NCBI GenBank assembly: GCA_026398515.1
Contig: JAPLSS010000446.1
Coordinates: forward strand, 1-40,230
Direction of reading: 5' to 3'
DNA: 40,230 nucleotides
Source: Candidatus Sumerlaeota bacterium
Lineage (GTDB): Bacteria; Sumerlaeota; Sumerlaeia; JAPLSS01
Positions 27,542 through 35,414 of the stretch are shown here, in pieces. The notes under the pieces were generated by a model, which was given only the letters and a program-made list of their open reading frames with translations, did not search any database and was not told the DNA's origin. Within the stretch, counting starts at the first letter, position 1. Each line of letters starts with the position of its first letter. The position numbers were made by a program, and so were the translations under genes.

Positions 27542-29857
27542 ATGAAGACCCGGCGGATTCCGATTCTGACGTGCCTGGCCGCTCTTGCTTCCATCCCGGC
27601 CGCTTGGGCGGCGGGTGAAGCTTCCACGAATTCCTTCGGCAACCCCAGCTTCGAGTTGGGCAGAGATGGCTGGCAATTGGACAAAGCCGGAAAGACGGAG
27701 TGCCAGCTGGTCGTAGATGACAAGGACGCCGCGGACGGTCAGTACAGCGCTCTGCTGACGATGGGTCCGGCCGAAGAGTGGGGCGCGCAGTTCGGCCAGT
27801 CCTTTCCCGCCGGCGATATGGGGAAGACCTACACCTTCGCCGTCTTCGCCAAGAGTGTGAAAGGCCCCGTCGAGGTCACCCTTCAGGTTGAGCGTAGCGC
27901 CGAGCCATGCGACAGAGCCGGCGAGAGCGAGCCGATGCATCTGACGGAGGAATGGCAGGAATTCCACCTGACGTTCACCGTCGAGCAGAAATTCCATCAG
28001 GGCTGGTTTTCTTATGTTAGCTGCACTCAGCCGAACGCCCAGTTCCGCGTCGATATGTATCGGCTTTATGAAGGACAATATAAACCCTATAAGGAAATCG
28101 CCGAACAACAGGCCGCCGTGGCCGCCGTGCGCTTGTTCGACTCCGGCGCGCGATCGTCGGCCCCGCTCACCGCGGAAGACCTAACGAACAGGACCGGCTG
28201 GACCGAGATCGGCCAAGAGGATGTCGCGCACAAATTCAAAGGAGACGCAGTTCTCCTGAATGACCGGCTCGCCTGCGTCCTTCGCCGGGGCGCGCACGGC
28301 GCCGAGGTTTACTCGATCGGCTCCGATGCCGCGACGCCGCGAGCGGTGCTGTCTCCACTAGGCGCTGCAATGGCCGACAAACTTACATCATTCACGATTG
28401 TAGAGAACAATCCCGGCGCCGCGGCGGCCGATGTAGTGTTCGCGACAGGCGATAAAAAGACTCTCACCCTGCGCTATCAGCTAAGAGTGGGTCAGCCATT
28501 CGTTCAAACCGAGGCGCGGGCGGAGGCGTCGGGTCTGCGTGTTGAGGCCCCGTGCCGCTTCGCGGTGATGCTGGACTTCTTCTCGGACGACATCGTGATC
28601 GATGGCGCCGCATTGCCCGTCGCACAGGCCGAGTTGCCCAGCGACAATATCGTCCTTCACCTGGCGCCCGATGGTCAGGCGATCGTGATGACGGTAGTGA
28701 AAACGAGCGAGGAGGACATCCGAGTCTCACTTTCCGGCGACGGCGACGAGCGAAGGATCGACAGCACCGAACTGCGCTATGGCAAAGATGGGAAGATCTG
28801 GGTGGGCGTCATGACGGGCGCGGCGATCTGGCATGAACAAGAGATCGCTCCCGAGCAAGCCGGCCAGGTCGTCCGCATGGATTGGAAGCCGCCGTTCCCC
28901 GCGCAGTGGCGCGTCGATTGGCGGCGGGTAGAGAATGCGACGGACAGTTGGGAAATGATCACCGAACGGCCGGACCGCAGTTATGCCAAACCCGGCTTGT
29001 TCGGCGAGCCGGACACGATCCCCAAGAACCGAAAACGATGGACCACTGTGCTGGGGGACTTTAGATACCCGTGCTGGCTGGATAAGAATGGCCTTGCCTT
29101 CCTCCAACCACTCAAGTCGGACGCGCTTCGTTTCCAGGGACCGGCGATCGTCTACCCGATCAATCGGATCTCTGCCACCGCGCTCGATACCTTCACCGTA
29201 GTCGACATCGTGCGGAACACGCTCGGCGTCGGGCCGTGCGAGTATGTTCTAGATGTCGAGGGACAGCAGTCCGAATACAAAGGCATGGCCACGTGCGCCG
29301 TGAGAGACGCGCTGAATCCGATCTACGAGGCCAAGCAGCAAGTGGAACGCAAGGCCGAGGTCGAGAAAGTCCTCGAAGACCTGATGATCTTCATCCGACA
29401 TATACGCGGGCGTATTGAAAGTTATGTGACCTTCGGACACGAAACCTTCGCCTATTTGGAAGAGCAGAAGAATGCCCATCCAGAACTATCCGAGCCGCTG
29501 GCCGAATTAGAGGCTCTTGCACGCCGGATTGACGATAAGTACGCCGAGCGGCAGGAAAAGATCAAGACGCCGGACTTCGTCGCGCAAACGGTGGAGGATT
29601 TCCGCAAGACAGTGCTGAATGACCAAGGCGACGATGCAGCGGCGCAGTGCAAGCTGTTCACGGAGAGATGGGTGGATATCGGAGGAAACCAGGACGAACT
29701 CGTGGGCGAATGCCGCTGGGCGGCGAAGATGCTCCGCCAACGCGCCGGGCTGATGATGGCCGCCGACCCGCGATTGGCCGACGTTGCCAAGAAGATTCGG
29801 CAGCGCAGCCAGGTCGTGCTGCGGAATCCAGCCAACCACGAAAGCGCGGAACACTAA
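27542..29857 (+). CDS. Exported protein of unrecognised family, paralog B, with extra N-terminal CBM-like domain
   Basis: ATG 27542, signal peptide MKTRRIPILTCLAALASIPAAWA; NSFGNPSFELGRDGWQL CBM-like opening; rest paralogous to 25915..27537. Confidence 0.85.
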   Translation: MKTRRIPILTCLAALASIPAAWAAGEASTNSFGNPSFELGRDGWQLDKAGKTECQLVVDDKDAADGQYSALLTMGPAEEWGAQFGQSFPAGDMGKTYTFAVFAKSVKGPVEVTLQVERSAEPCDRAGESEPMHLTEEWQEFHLTFTVEQKFHQGWFSYVSCTQPNAQFRVDMYRLYEGQYKPYKEIAEQQAAVAAVRLFDSGARSSAPLTAEDLTNRTGWTEIGQEDVAHKFKGDAVLLNDRLACVLRRGAHGAEVYSIGSDAATPRAVLSPLGAAMADKLTSFTIVENNPGAAAADVVFATGDKKTLTLRYQLRVGQPFVQTEARAEASGLRVEAPCRFAVMLDFFSDDIVIDGAALPVAQAELPSDNIVLHLAPDGQAIVMTVVKTSEEDIRVSLSGDGDERRIDSTELRYGKDGKIWVGVMTGAAIWHEQEIAPEQAGQVVRMDWKPPFPAQWRVDWRRVENATDSWEMITERPDRSYAKPGLFGEPDTIPKNRKRWTTVLGDFRYPCWLDKNGLAFLQPLKSDALRFQGPAIVYPINRISATALDTFTVVDIVRNTLGVGPCEYVLDVEGQQSEYKGMATCAVRDALNPIYEAKQQVERKAEVEKVLEDLMIFIRHIRGRIESYVTFGHETFAYLEEQKNAHPELSEPLAELEALARRIDDKYAERQEKIKTPDFVAQTVEDFRKTVLNDQGDDAAAQCKLFTERWVDIGGNQDELVGECRWAAKMLRQRAGLMMAADPRLADVAKKIRQRSQVVLRNPANHESAEH

Positions 29858-29876
29858 GAGAAGGAAGAGATCTGTC

Positions 29877-30782
29877 GTGTCCAATCGCATACCTATCATA
29901 TTGCGTTGGCGGACTCCGCTAGCGTTTGCCTTGGCAGCGCTCTTGATCCTCAGTTGCGGGCCGAGCGGCAAGTTGGCCGACACATCCCTAGCTTCCGCGC
30001 CCAAAATCATCGTAACGACGACCGGTGTCGAAATGGCTCTTCTTCCCGAAGGCGAATTCCTCATGGGGGACGAAAGCGGCGACGCCGATGAGAAACCCGC
30101 GCACAAGTCACAGGTCGGCGCCTTCTGCATGGATACGCGCGAGGTCACACAGAAGGCCTATGAGAGTTTGATGGAGAAGAACCCTTCCAAGTCCAAAGGC
30201 CCTGACAAACCGGTCGAGCAGGTGGACTGGGTCCGAGCGGCGCTCTACTGCAACATGCGTTCTCTCAAAGAGGGCCTGACTCCCTGCTACGACACAAGGA
30301 CCCTGGCCTGCAATTTCGACGCCGCCGGATACCGGCTTCCCACCGAAGCGGAATGGGAATATGCCTGCCGCGCTGGCGCCCGCACGAAGTATTCCTTCGG
30401 CGACGATCCCGCCCGGCTCGGGAGTTGCGCCTGGTTCAAGGCCAATGCCGACCAGACCACGCATCCCGTTGCCCAGAAGGCGCCCAATGCCTGGGGCCTG
30501 TACGACATGCATGGGAATGTGGCGGAATGGTGCAACGACGTTTATGGCGATAGCTTCTACCAGAACGCCGAAGGCAAGGACCCTCGCGGGCCGTCCTCGG
30601 GGGACAAACGCGTCCTGCGAGGGGGCGGCTGGAACTCCAACGCCGATGGTTGCCGATCCTCGGCGCGCACCAGTGAAAACGCGCGGTTCGCCGACGCCTG
30701 CTTTGGGTCGGATTCCTATGGCTTCCGCTGCGTGCGAAGAGCGCCGCCGCAGGAGCGGCAGACGCAGGCACAGTCACAGTGA
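29877..30782 (+). CDS. SUMF1/FGE-sulfatase-domain putative lipoprotein (paralog of 24080..24985)
   Basis: GTG 29877 after AAGGAAGAG; lipobox LLILSCGPS; MALLPEGEFLMGDESGDADEKPAHKSQ, YRLPTEAEWEYACRAG, WGLYDMHGNVAEWCNDVYG, RVLRGGGW, YGFRCVR. Confidence 0.92.
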   Translation: MSNRIPIILRWRTPLAFALAALLILSCGPSGKLADTSLASAPKIIVTTTGVEMALLPEGEFLMGDESGDADEKPAHKSQVGAFCMDTREVTQKAYESLMEKNPSKSKGPDKPVEQVDWVRAALYCNMRSLKEGLTPCYDTRTLACNFDAAGYRLPTEAEWEYACRAGARTKYSFGDDPARLGSCAWFKANADQTTHPVAQKAPNAWGLYDMHGNVAEWCNDVYGDSFYQNAEGKDPRGPSSGDKRVLRGGGWNSNADGCRSSARTSENARFADACFGSDSYGFRCVRRAPPQERQTQAQSQ

Positions 30783-30823
30783 CAGATTCCCGCCGGCGAT
30801 GACCCTACGAGATCCGCGCGAAC

Positions 30824-32239
30824 ATGCTCTTCCACACCTGGCCATTCCTCCTATTCCTGCTCGTCGTTCTGCCGGTCTTCTACTCGTTGCGAAATACCCC
30901 GCTGTGGCTGCCTTGGCTCACCGCCGCCTCGTACTTCTTCTACGCTTGGTCGAATTCCTATGCCCTTTTGGTTGTATTATATATCACGGCTTTCGATTTC
31001 ATTCTCGTCGCGCGGATCGATCGGTCGCCCGCCGAAAGCCGCGGTCGTGGAATCTGGTTTGCGATCGCCCTTGTGGGCAACCTCTTTCCCCTGCTGTTCT
31101 TCAAATACGCCCGCTTCGTCGCCGAGAACCTTAACGCGCTGTTCTCCTGCTTGCATGTCGCGCTGAGATTGCCCGATCCATCGGGGCTCATGCCGTTCGG
31201 CCTCCCTTATCTCCTTCCCGCCGGCATTTCGTTCTTCACCTTCCAATCGCTGAGCTACATCCTTGATGTCTACCTCGGCAAGGCGCCCCGCGAGCGCAAC
31301 TTGCTCCGATTCGCCAATTTCGTCTGCTTCTTTCCCCAAGTGATGGCCGGCCCCATCGAGCGCCCTGGACATCTGTTGCCACAGTTTCGTCAATTCCCGG
31401 CGATCCGCCTGCGAAACATCACCGACGGCTTGTCGCTTTTCCTTCTCGGGCTGTTCAAGAAGGTGGCGCTGGCCAGCTACCTGTCGTTGTACGTCGACCG
31501 TGTATACGACAATCCCAGCGTGTGCGGCGCCCCGGATCTGATCCTGGCGACGATCGCATTCGCCTGGCAGATCTACTTCGACTTCAGCGGATACACCGAC
31601 ATGGCCCGCGGCGTCGCTGAACTCCTGGGCTTCCGTCTCGTGCTGAACTTCAACAATCCCTACCTGGCGACCGGCTTGGGCGATTTCTGGCGTCGTTGGC
31701 ACATCTCCTTTTCACGATGGATCTTGGATTATATCTTCATGCCGCTCCAGATGCTCTGGCGGGAGCGGCGATTCGCCGGCACGGCGGCCGCGCTGGTGAT
31801 CACCTTTCTCGTCTCCGGCATTTGGCACGGCGCGGCATGGACCTTTGTCATTTGGGGCGCCCTTCATGGCGTCGGCCTCGCGGCGACGTATCAGATGGAG
31901 CGGTCCGCCTGGTACCGCAAGCGCGTGCCATCCGTCCTCAAGCAGGCGGGGGTCTTCGCCTATGTTTGTTTCACCTGGGTATTCTTCCGAGCCAACTCGC
32001 TCGACGATGCGGTGTTGATTATTCGGCGCATCTTCACCGCGGCCTGGCAGGGCCCGCAAGTGCCCGCGCTGATGCTTGGTTCGGTCATCCTGGTGTGGCT
32101 ATATCAGTATTTGTATGAATCGAGATGGCGCGCGATCCTTGAGACCGGCGTCGTCCGCCTGGGGCTGGCGGCCCTGATGGCGCTTAGTCTTTGCCTCTGC
32201 TCCTCGGGCGGCGGCAGCTTTATCTACTTCCGGTTCTAA
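30824..32239 (+). CDS. MBOAT-family O-acyltransferase (AlgI/DltB-like)
   Basis: Polytopic; YFDFSGYTDMARGVAELLGF, DFWRRWHISFSRWILDYIFMPL, SGIWHGAAWTFVIWGALHG (active-site His region). Confidence 0.95.
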   Translation: MLFHTWPFLLFLLVVLPVFYSLRNTPLWLPWLTAASYFFYAWSNSYALLVVLYITAFDFILVARIDRSPAESRGRGIWFAIALVGNLFPLLFFKYARFVAENLNALFSCLHVALRLPDPSGLMPFGLPYLLPAGISFFTFQSLSYILDVYLGKAPRERNLLRFANFVCFFPQVMAGPIERPGHLLPQFRQFPAIRLRNITDGLSLFLLGLFKKVALASYLSLYVDRVYDNPSVCGAPDLILATIAFAWQIYFDFSGYTDMARGVAELLGFRLVLNFNNPYLATGLGDFWRRWHISFSRWILDYIFMPLQMLWRERRFAGTAAALVITFLVSGIWHGAAWTFVIWGALHGVGLAATYQMERSAWYRKRVPSVLKQAGVFAYVCFTWVFFRANSLDDAVLIIRRIFTAAWQGPQVPALMLGSVILVWLYQYLYESRWRAILETGVVRLGLAALMALSLCLCSSGGGSFIYFRF

Positions 32240-32246
32240 CTCCGCC

Positions 32247-33440
32247 ATGGTAAACGAATCGCCAAACGCGAAGACAAATGGACCTCTGGCCGCTCCCTCG
32301 GTGGCGGAAACGCTTTTTGCCTCGAACGCCTTCCGACTCAACGGCCGGCAATGGCTCGCGGCATCTGCGATTCTATTGGCGGTCACGTTGTTGACTTCGC
32401 CCCTTTGGGAGCGAATCGAGCGCTACGAGACCGGTCCCGATTATCGCATCCCCTATGACCTCAGCAATGACTACTGGCTCTATGAACGAATGCTCCGGCA
32501 AACCTCCGCCCCCAATCGAATCGTCGTTCTCGGCGATTCTGTTGTGTGGGGAGAGTATGTCTTGCCGGACGGCGCCTTGTCGCATTTCCTGAATCAGCAG
32601 GCCGGAGTGTCCGATCGTTACATCAACGGCGGGTTGAACGGTTCTTTCCCGCTGGCGCTGGAGGGGTTGATCGACTACTATGGACAAGCGTTGCGCCACT
32701 GTCGGGTGATCGTGCATTGCAATGTGCTGTGGATGACGAGCCCGAAAGCGGATCTCAGCACGGAGAAGGAAGAGCGATTCAACCACTCCGGACTTGTGCC
32801 ACAGTTTTGCCCGCGCATTCCTTGTTACAAGGCCGACGCTGACGAACGCCTCGGAGCTGTCGTTGAGCGTGAGTTTGGTTTCGTGCAATGGGTGAAGCAC
32901 CTGCAGAGCGCCTATTTTGAGCGGATGAGCATTCCGAAGTGGACATTGGAGGAGGATAACGGGACGCCGCCGCGGCGCCCCAACCTCTGGCGGAATCCGC
33001 TCCGGCAAATCACGCTAACGGTTCCCGAGCCTCCTCCTGAGGATCCCCAACGCGGTCCGACGAGTTCGCGACATAAGCCGTGGTCGGAGGATGGGGAAGG
33101 CGCGGCCCGTTTTGACTGGGTTCCTCTGGGTTCGTCGCTCCAATGGCAAGCCTTCCAGCGTTTGATTGGCAGGCTCCAGGACGGCGGCAATGATGTCCTG
33201 GTGGTCGTGGGGCCTTTCAACGAACATATGATGGCGACGGAGAACCGGCCGGCGTATTCGGAGATTCGGAACGGCATCGCGGCTTGGCTCACGGAGCACA
33301 ACATACTCCATGTGGTTCCGGAGGCTTTGCCCAGCGCGCTCTACGCCGACGCCAGCCATCCCCTCACCGAAGGCTATGAGTTGCTGGCGCAGCGGCTCTA
33401 CGAAAACCCGGATTTCCAGAGGTGGGTCCGAGGAGAGTGA
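32247..33440 (+). CDS. Membrane-anchored SGNH/GDSL-like protein (DltD/AlgX-J-like role)
   Basis: N-terminal TM WLAASAILLAVTLLTSPLW; IVVLGDSVVWGEYVLPDG (GDS block) and YADASHPLTEGYELLA (DxxH block). Confidence 0.85.
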   Translation: MVNESPNAKTNGPLAAPSVAETLFASNAFRLNGRQWLAASAILLAVTLLTSPLWERIERYETGPDYRIPYDLSNDYWLYERMLRQTSAPNRIVVLGDSVVWGEYVLPDGALSHFLNQQAGVSDRYINGGLNGSFPLALEGLIDYYGQALRHCRVIVHCNVLWMTSPKADLSTEKEERFNHSGLVPQFCPRIPCYKADADERLGAVVEREFGFVQWVKHLQSAYFERMSIPKWTLEEDNGTPPRRPNLWRNPLRQITLTVPEPPPEDPQRGPTSSRHKPWSEDGEGAARFDWVPLGSSLQWQAFQRLIGRLQDGGNDVLVVVGPFNEHMMATENRPAYSEIRNGIAAWLTEHNILHVVPEALPSALYADASHPLTEGYELLAQRLYENPDFQRWVRGE

Positions 33441-33478
33441 ATCCGCTCTTATGACTTCTCGAAGGGAGGGGCTGAAGC

Positions 33479-35098
33479 ATGCTGATCAGGAATAACCAAT
33501 TCAACGTAGGCCACATTTGCACTTGCTTGCAGTGTGAACTTGGCCATTCAGGGAAGCTCGCCATGAAGTGGCTCGGCCCCCGAGGCGAGAAGGCGTCGTT
33601 CACTTTCGAGGATCTGAATCAGCAGAGTTCGCGCTTTGCCAACATTCTCGGGAGCCTTGGCTTTGCGCCCGGCGACGTATTTTTCATCTTTCTGCCAAAG
33701 ATCCCGGAGGTGTACTTCGCCTTTCTGGGCACCCTGAAAGCCCGGGTCATCGTGGGGACGCTGTTCTCCAACTTCGGCGACGAGGCGTTGCTCGACCGGT
33801 TGGGCGATTGCCGGGCCAAAGGCGTGCTCACCCGGAAGAGTTACTTGAAGAAACTGTTGCGCATTCGTGACAAGCTTCCGGCGCTTCGGCGCATCCTGCT
33901 GGTTGATGTGGATGATCATCCGGCTGGCGACATACTTAGCTTGCCGAAGCTACTGGCCGAGTCGTCCCCGCAGTTTGCCACGCCGTTGACGCCTCCGGAG
34001 ACTCCGTCCGTGCTTCATTACACGTCCGGTTCCACCGGCAAACCTAAGGGCGCGCTGCATCGGCATCGGAGCGTGGCGCTGCAACATCGAACAGCCCGCG
34101 ACGTTCTCTGTCTTCAACCGGACGATCGGTATTGGTGCACGGCAGACCATGGATGGGTGACCGGAACCTCCTATGGCATCATCGGTCCGTGGAGCCTGGG
34201 CATCTCTCAGATTCACTATGGCGGAGTTTTCGATCCCGCACGGTGGTCTGAAGTCCTCCAGGACGAACGTATCACCGTCTGGTACACGGCGCCAACCGCC
34301 TTGCGCATGTTGATGCGGCAGGAGCCGGCCTTCTTCTCCCGATATGATCTCTCGCGCTTGCGCCACATTTTTAGCGTGGGCGAGCCGTTGAATCCGGAGA
34401 TCGTGCATTGGGGACGCAAGATCTTCGGCAAGGAGATTCATGACACCTGGTGGCAGACAGAAACGGGGGCGATCCTGATAGCCAATCGGCCGGGGCTGCC
34501 CGTCAGACCTGGCTCCATGGGCCGGCCGCTCGACGGGATTGAGGCCGGAATTCTCGCCGATGACGGCGCGCCTCTTCCCAACAATGAACAAGGAAACCTG
34601 TGCCTCAGGCCGGGATGGGATTCCATGTTCATCGCCTATTATGGCCACGACGACATCTATCAGCAGAAGTTCCGCCAGGGATGGTATTGGACGGGAGACA
34701 CCGCGCGCCGCGACGATGAAGGATACTATTGGTTCATGGGCCGGAGCGATGACGTCATCAATACCGCAGGCCATTTGGTCAGTCCATTCGAGGTCGAGAG
34801 CGCGTTGCTCGAATTGGAGGCCATCGCCGAATCAGGCGTCATTGCGGCGCCGGACGCTCTGTTGTTTGAAAAGGTGGTGGCGTACGTGGCATTGCGGGAG
34901 GGCTTCGTTTGGGACGGTGATTTGGAACTCACTGCGCGTCTGCACGTGTCGAACCGGGTCTCGACCATGGCCACGCCCCAGGAGTTCTTTGTGGTTGATA
35001 GCATTCCCAAGACCAAGAGCGGCAAAATCATGCGGCGGGTTCTCAAGGCCCGCTATCTCGGGATGGATGCCGGGGATGTTAGCGCCCTGGAGATATAG
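33479..35098 (+). CDS. AMP-forming acyl ligase (acetyl-CoA-synthetase-like)
   Basis: LHYTSGSTGKPKGALH, HDTWWQTETGAIL, YWTGDTARRDDEGYYWFMGRSDDVINTAGH, IPKTKSGKIMRRVLKA. Confidence 0.95.
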   Translation: MLIRNNQFNVGHICTCLQCELGHSGKLAMKWLGPRGEKASFTFEDLNQQSSRFANILGSLGFAPGDVFFIFLPKIPEVYFAFLGTLKARVIVGTLFSNFGDEALLDRLGDCRAKGVLTRKSYLKKLLRIRDKLPALRRILLVDVDDHPAGDILSLPKLLAESSPQFATPLTPPETPSVLHYTSGSTGKPKGALHRHRSVALQHRTARDVLCLQPDDRYWCTADHGWVTGTSYGIIGPWSLGISQIHYGGVFDPARWSEVLQDERITVWYTAPTALRMLMRQEPAFFSRYDLSRLRHIFSVGEPLNPEIVHWGRKIFGKEIHDTWWQTETGAILIANRPGLPVRPGSMGRPLDGIEAGILADDGAPLPNNEQGNLCLRPGWDSMFIAYYGHDDIYQQKFRQGWYWTGDTARRDDEGYYWFMGRSDDVINTAGHLVSPFEVESALLELEAIAESGVIAAPDALLFEKVVAYVALREGFVWDGDLELTARLHVSNRVSTMATPQEFFVVDSIPKTKSGKIMRRVLKARYLGMDAGDVSALEI

Positions 35099-35115
35099 AA
35101 CGCCATGAATGGAAT

Positions 35116-35358
35116 GTGGACACTATGACGACAATGGAGAGACTGACGGAGATCTTCCGCAGGGTGTTCGCGGATGAGGAAATTCACCTCCGTCCCGAGA
35201 TGACGGCCGGCGACGTGGATGGCTGGGACTCGCTGTCGCACGTCAACCTGATTCTCGCGGTGGAGAGAGGCTTCGGCATTCGTTTTCAGCAGAAGGAATT
35301 GCTGGCGTTTCGAAATGTGGGAGATCTGTTGGAAAGCATCGAGAAGAAACTGACTTGA
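35116..35358 (+). CDS. Stand-alone acyl carrier protein
   Basis: 80 aa; DVDGWDSLSHVNLILAVERGFGIRFQQKELLAFRNVGDLLESIEKKL with phosphopantetheine Ser in GWDSLSH. Confidence 0.93.
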   Translation: MDTMTTMERLTEIFRRVFADEEIHLRPEMTAGDVDGWDSLSHVNLILAVERGFGIRFQQKELLAFRNVGDLLESIEKKLT

Positions 35359-35414
35359 TGGAGTCTCGGAGCGGATTCGTTGGCGTGGACCTTTCGGCTG
35401 ACAGGGGGTGTGAC

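Noticed and set aside
24080-30782. SUMF1 proteins as evidence for a sulfatase (sulfated-polysaccharide) locus
   Set aside because: No sulfatase signature (CxPxR/SxPxR with alkaline-phosphatase fold) was recognised among the genes in the window.
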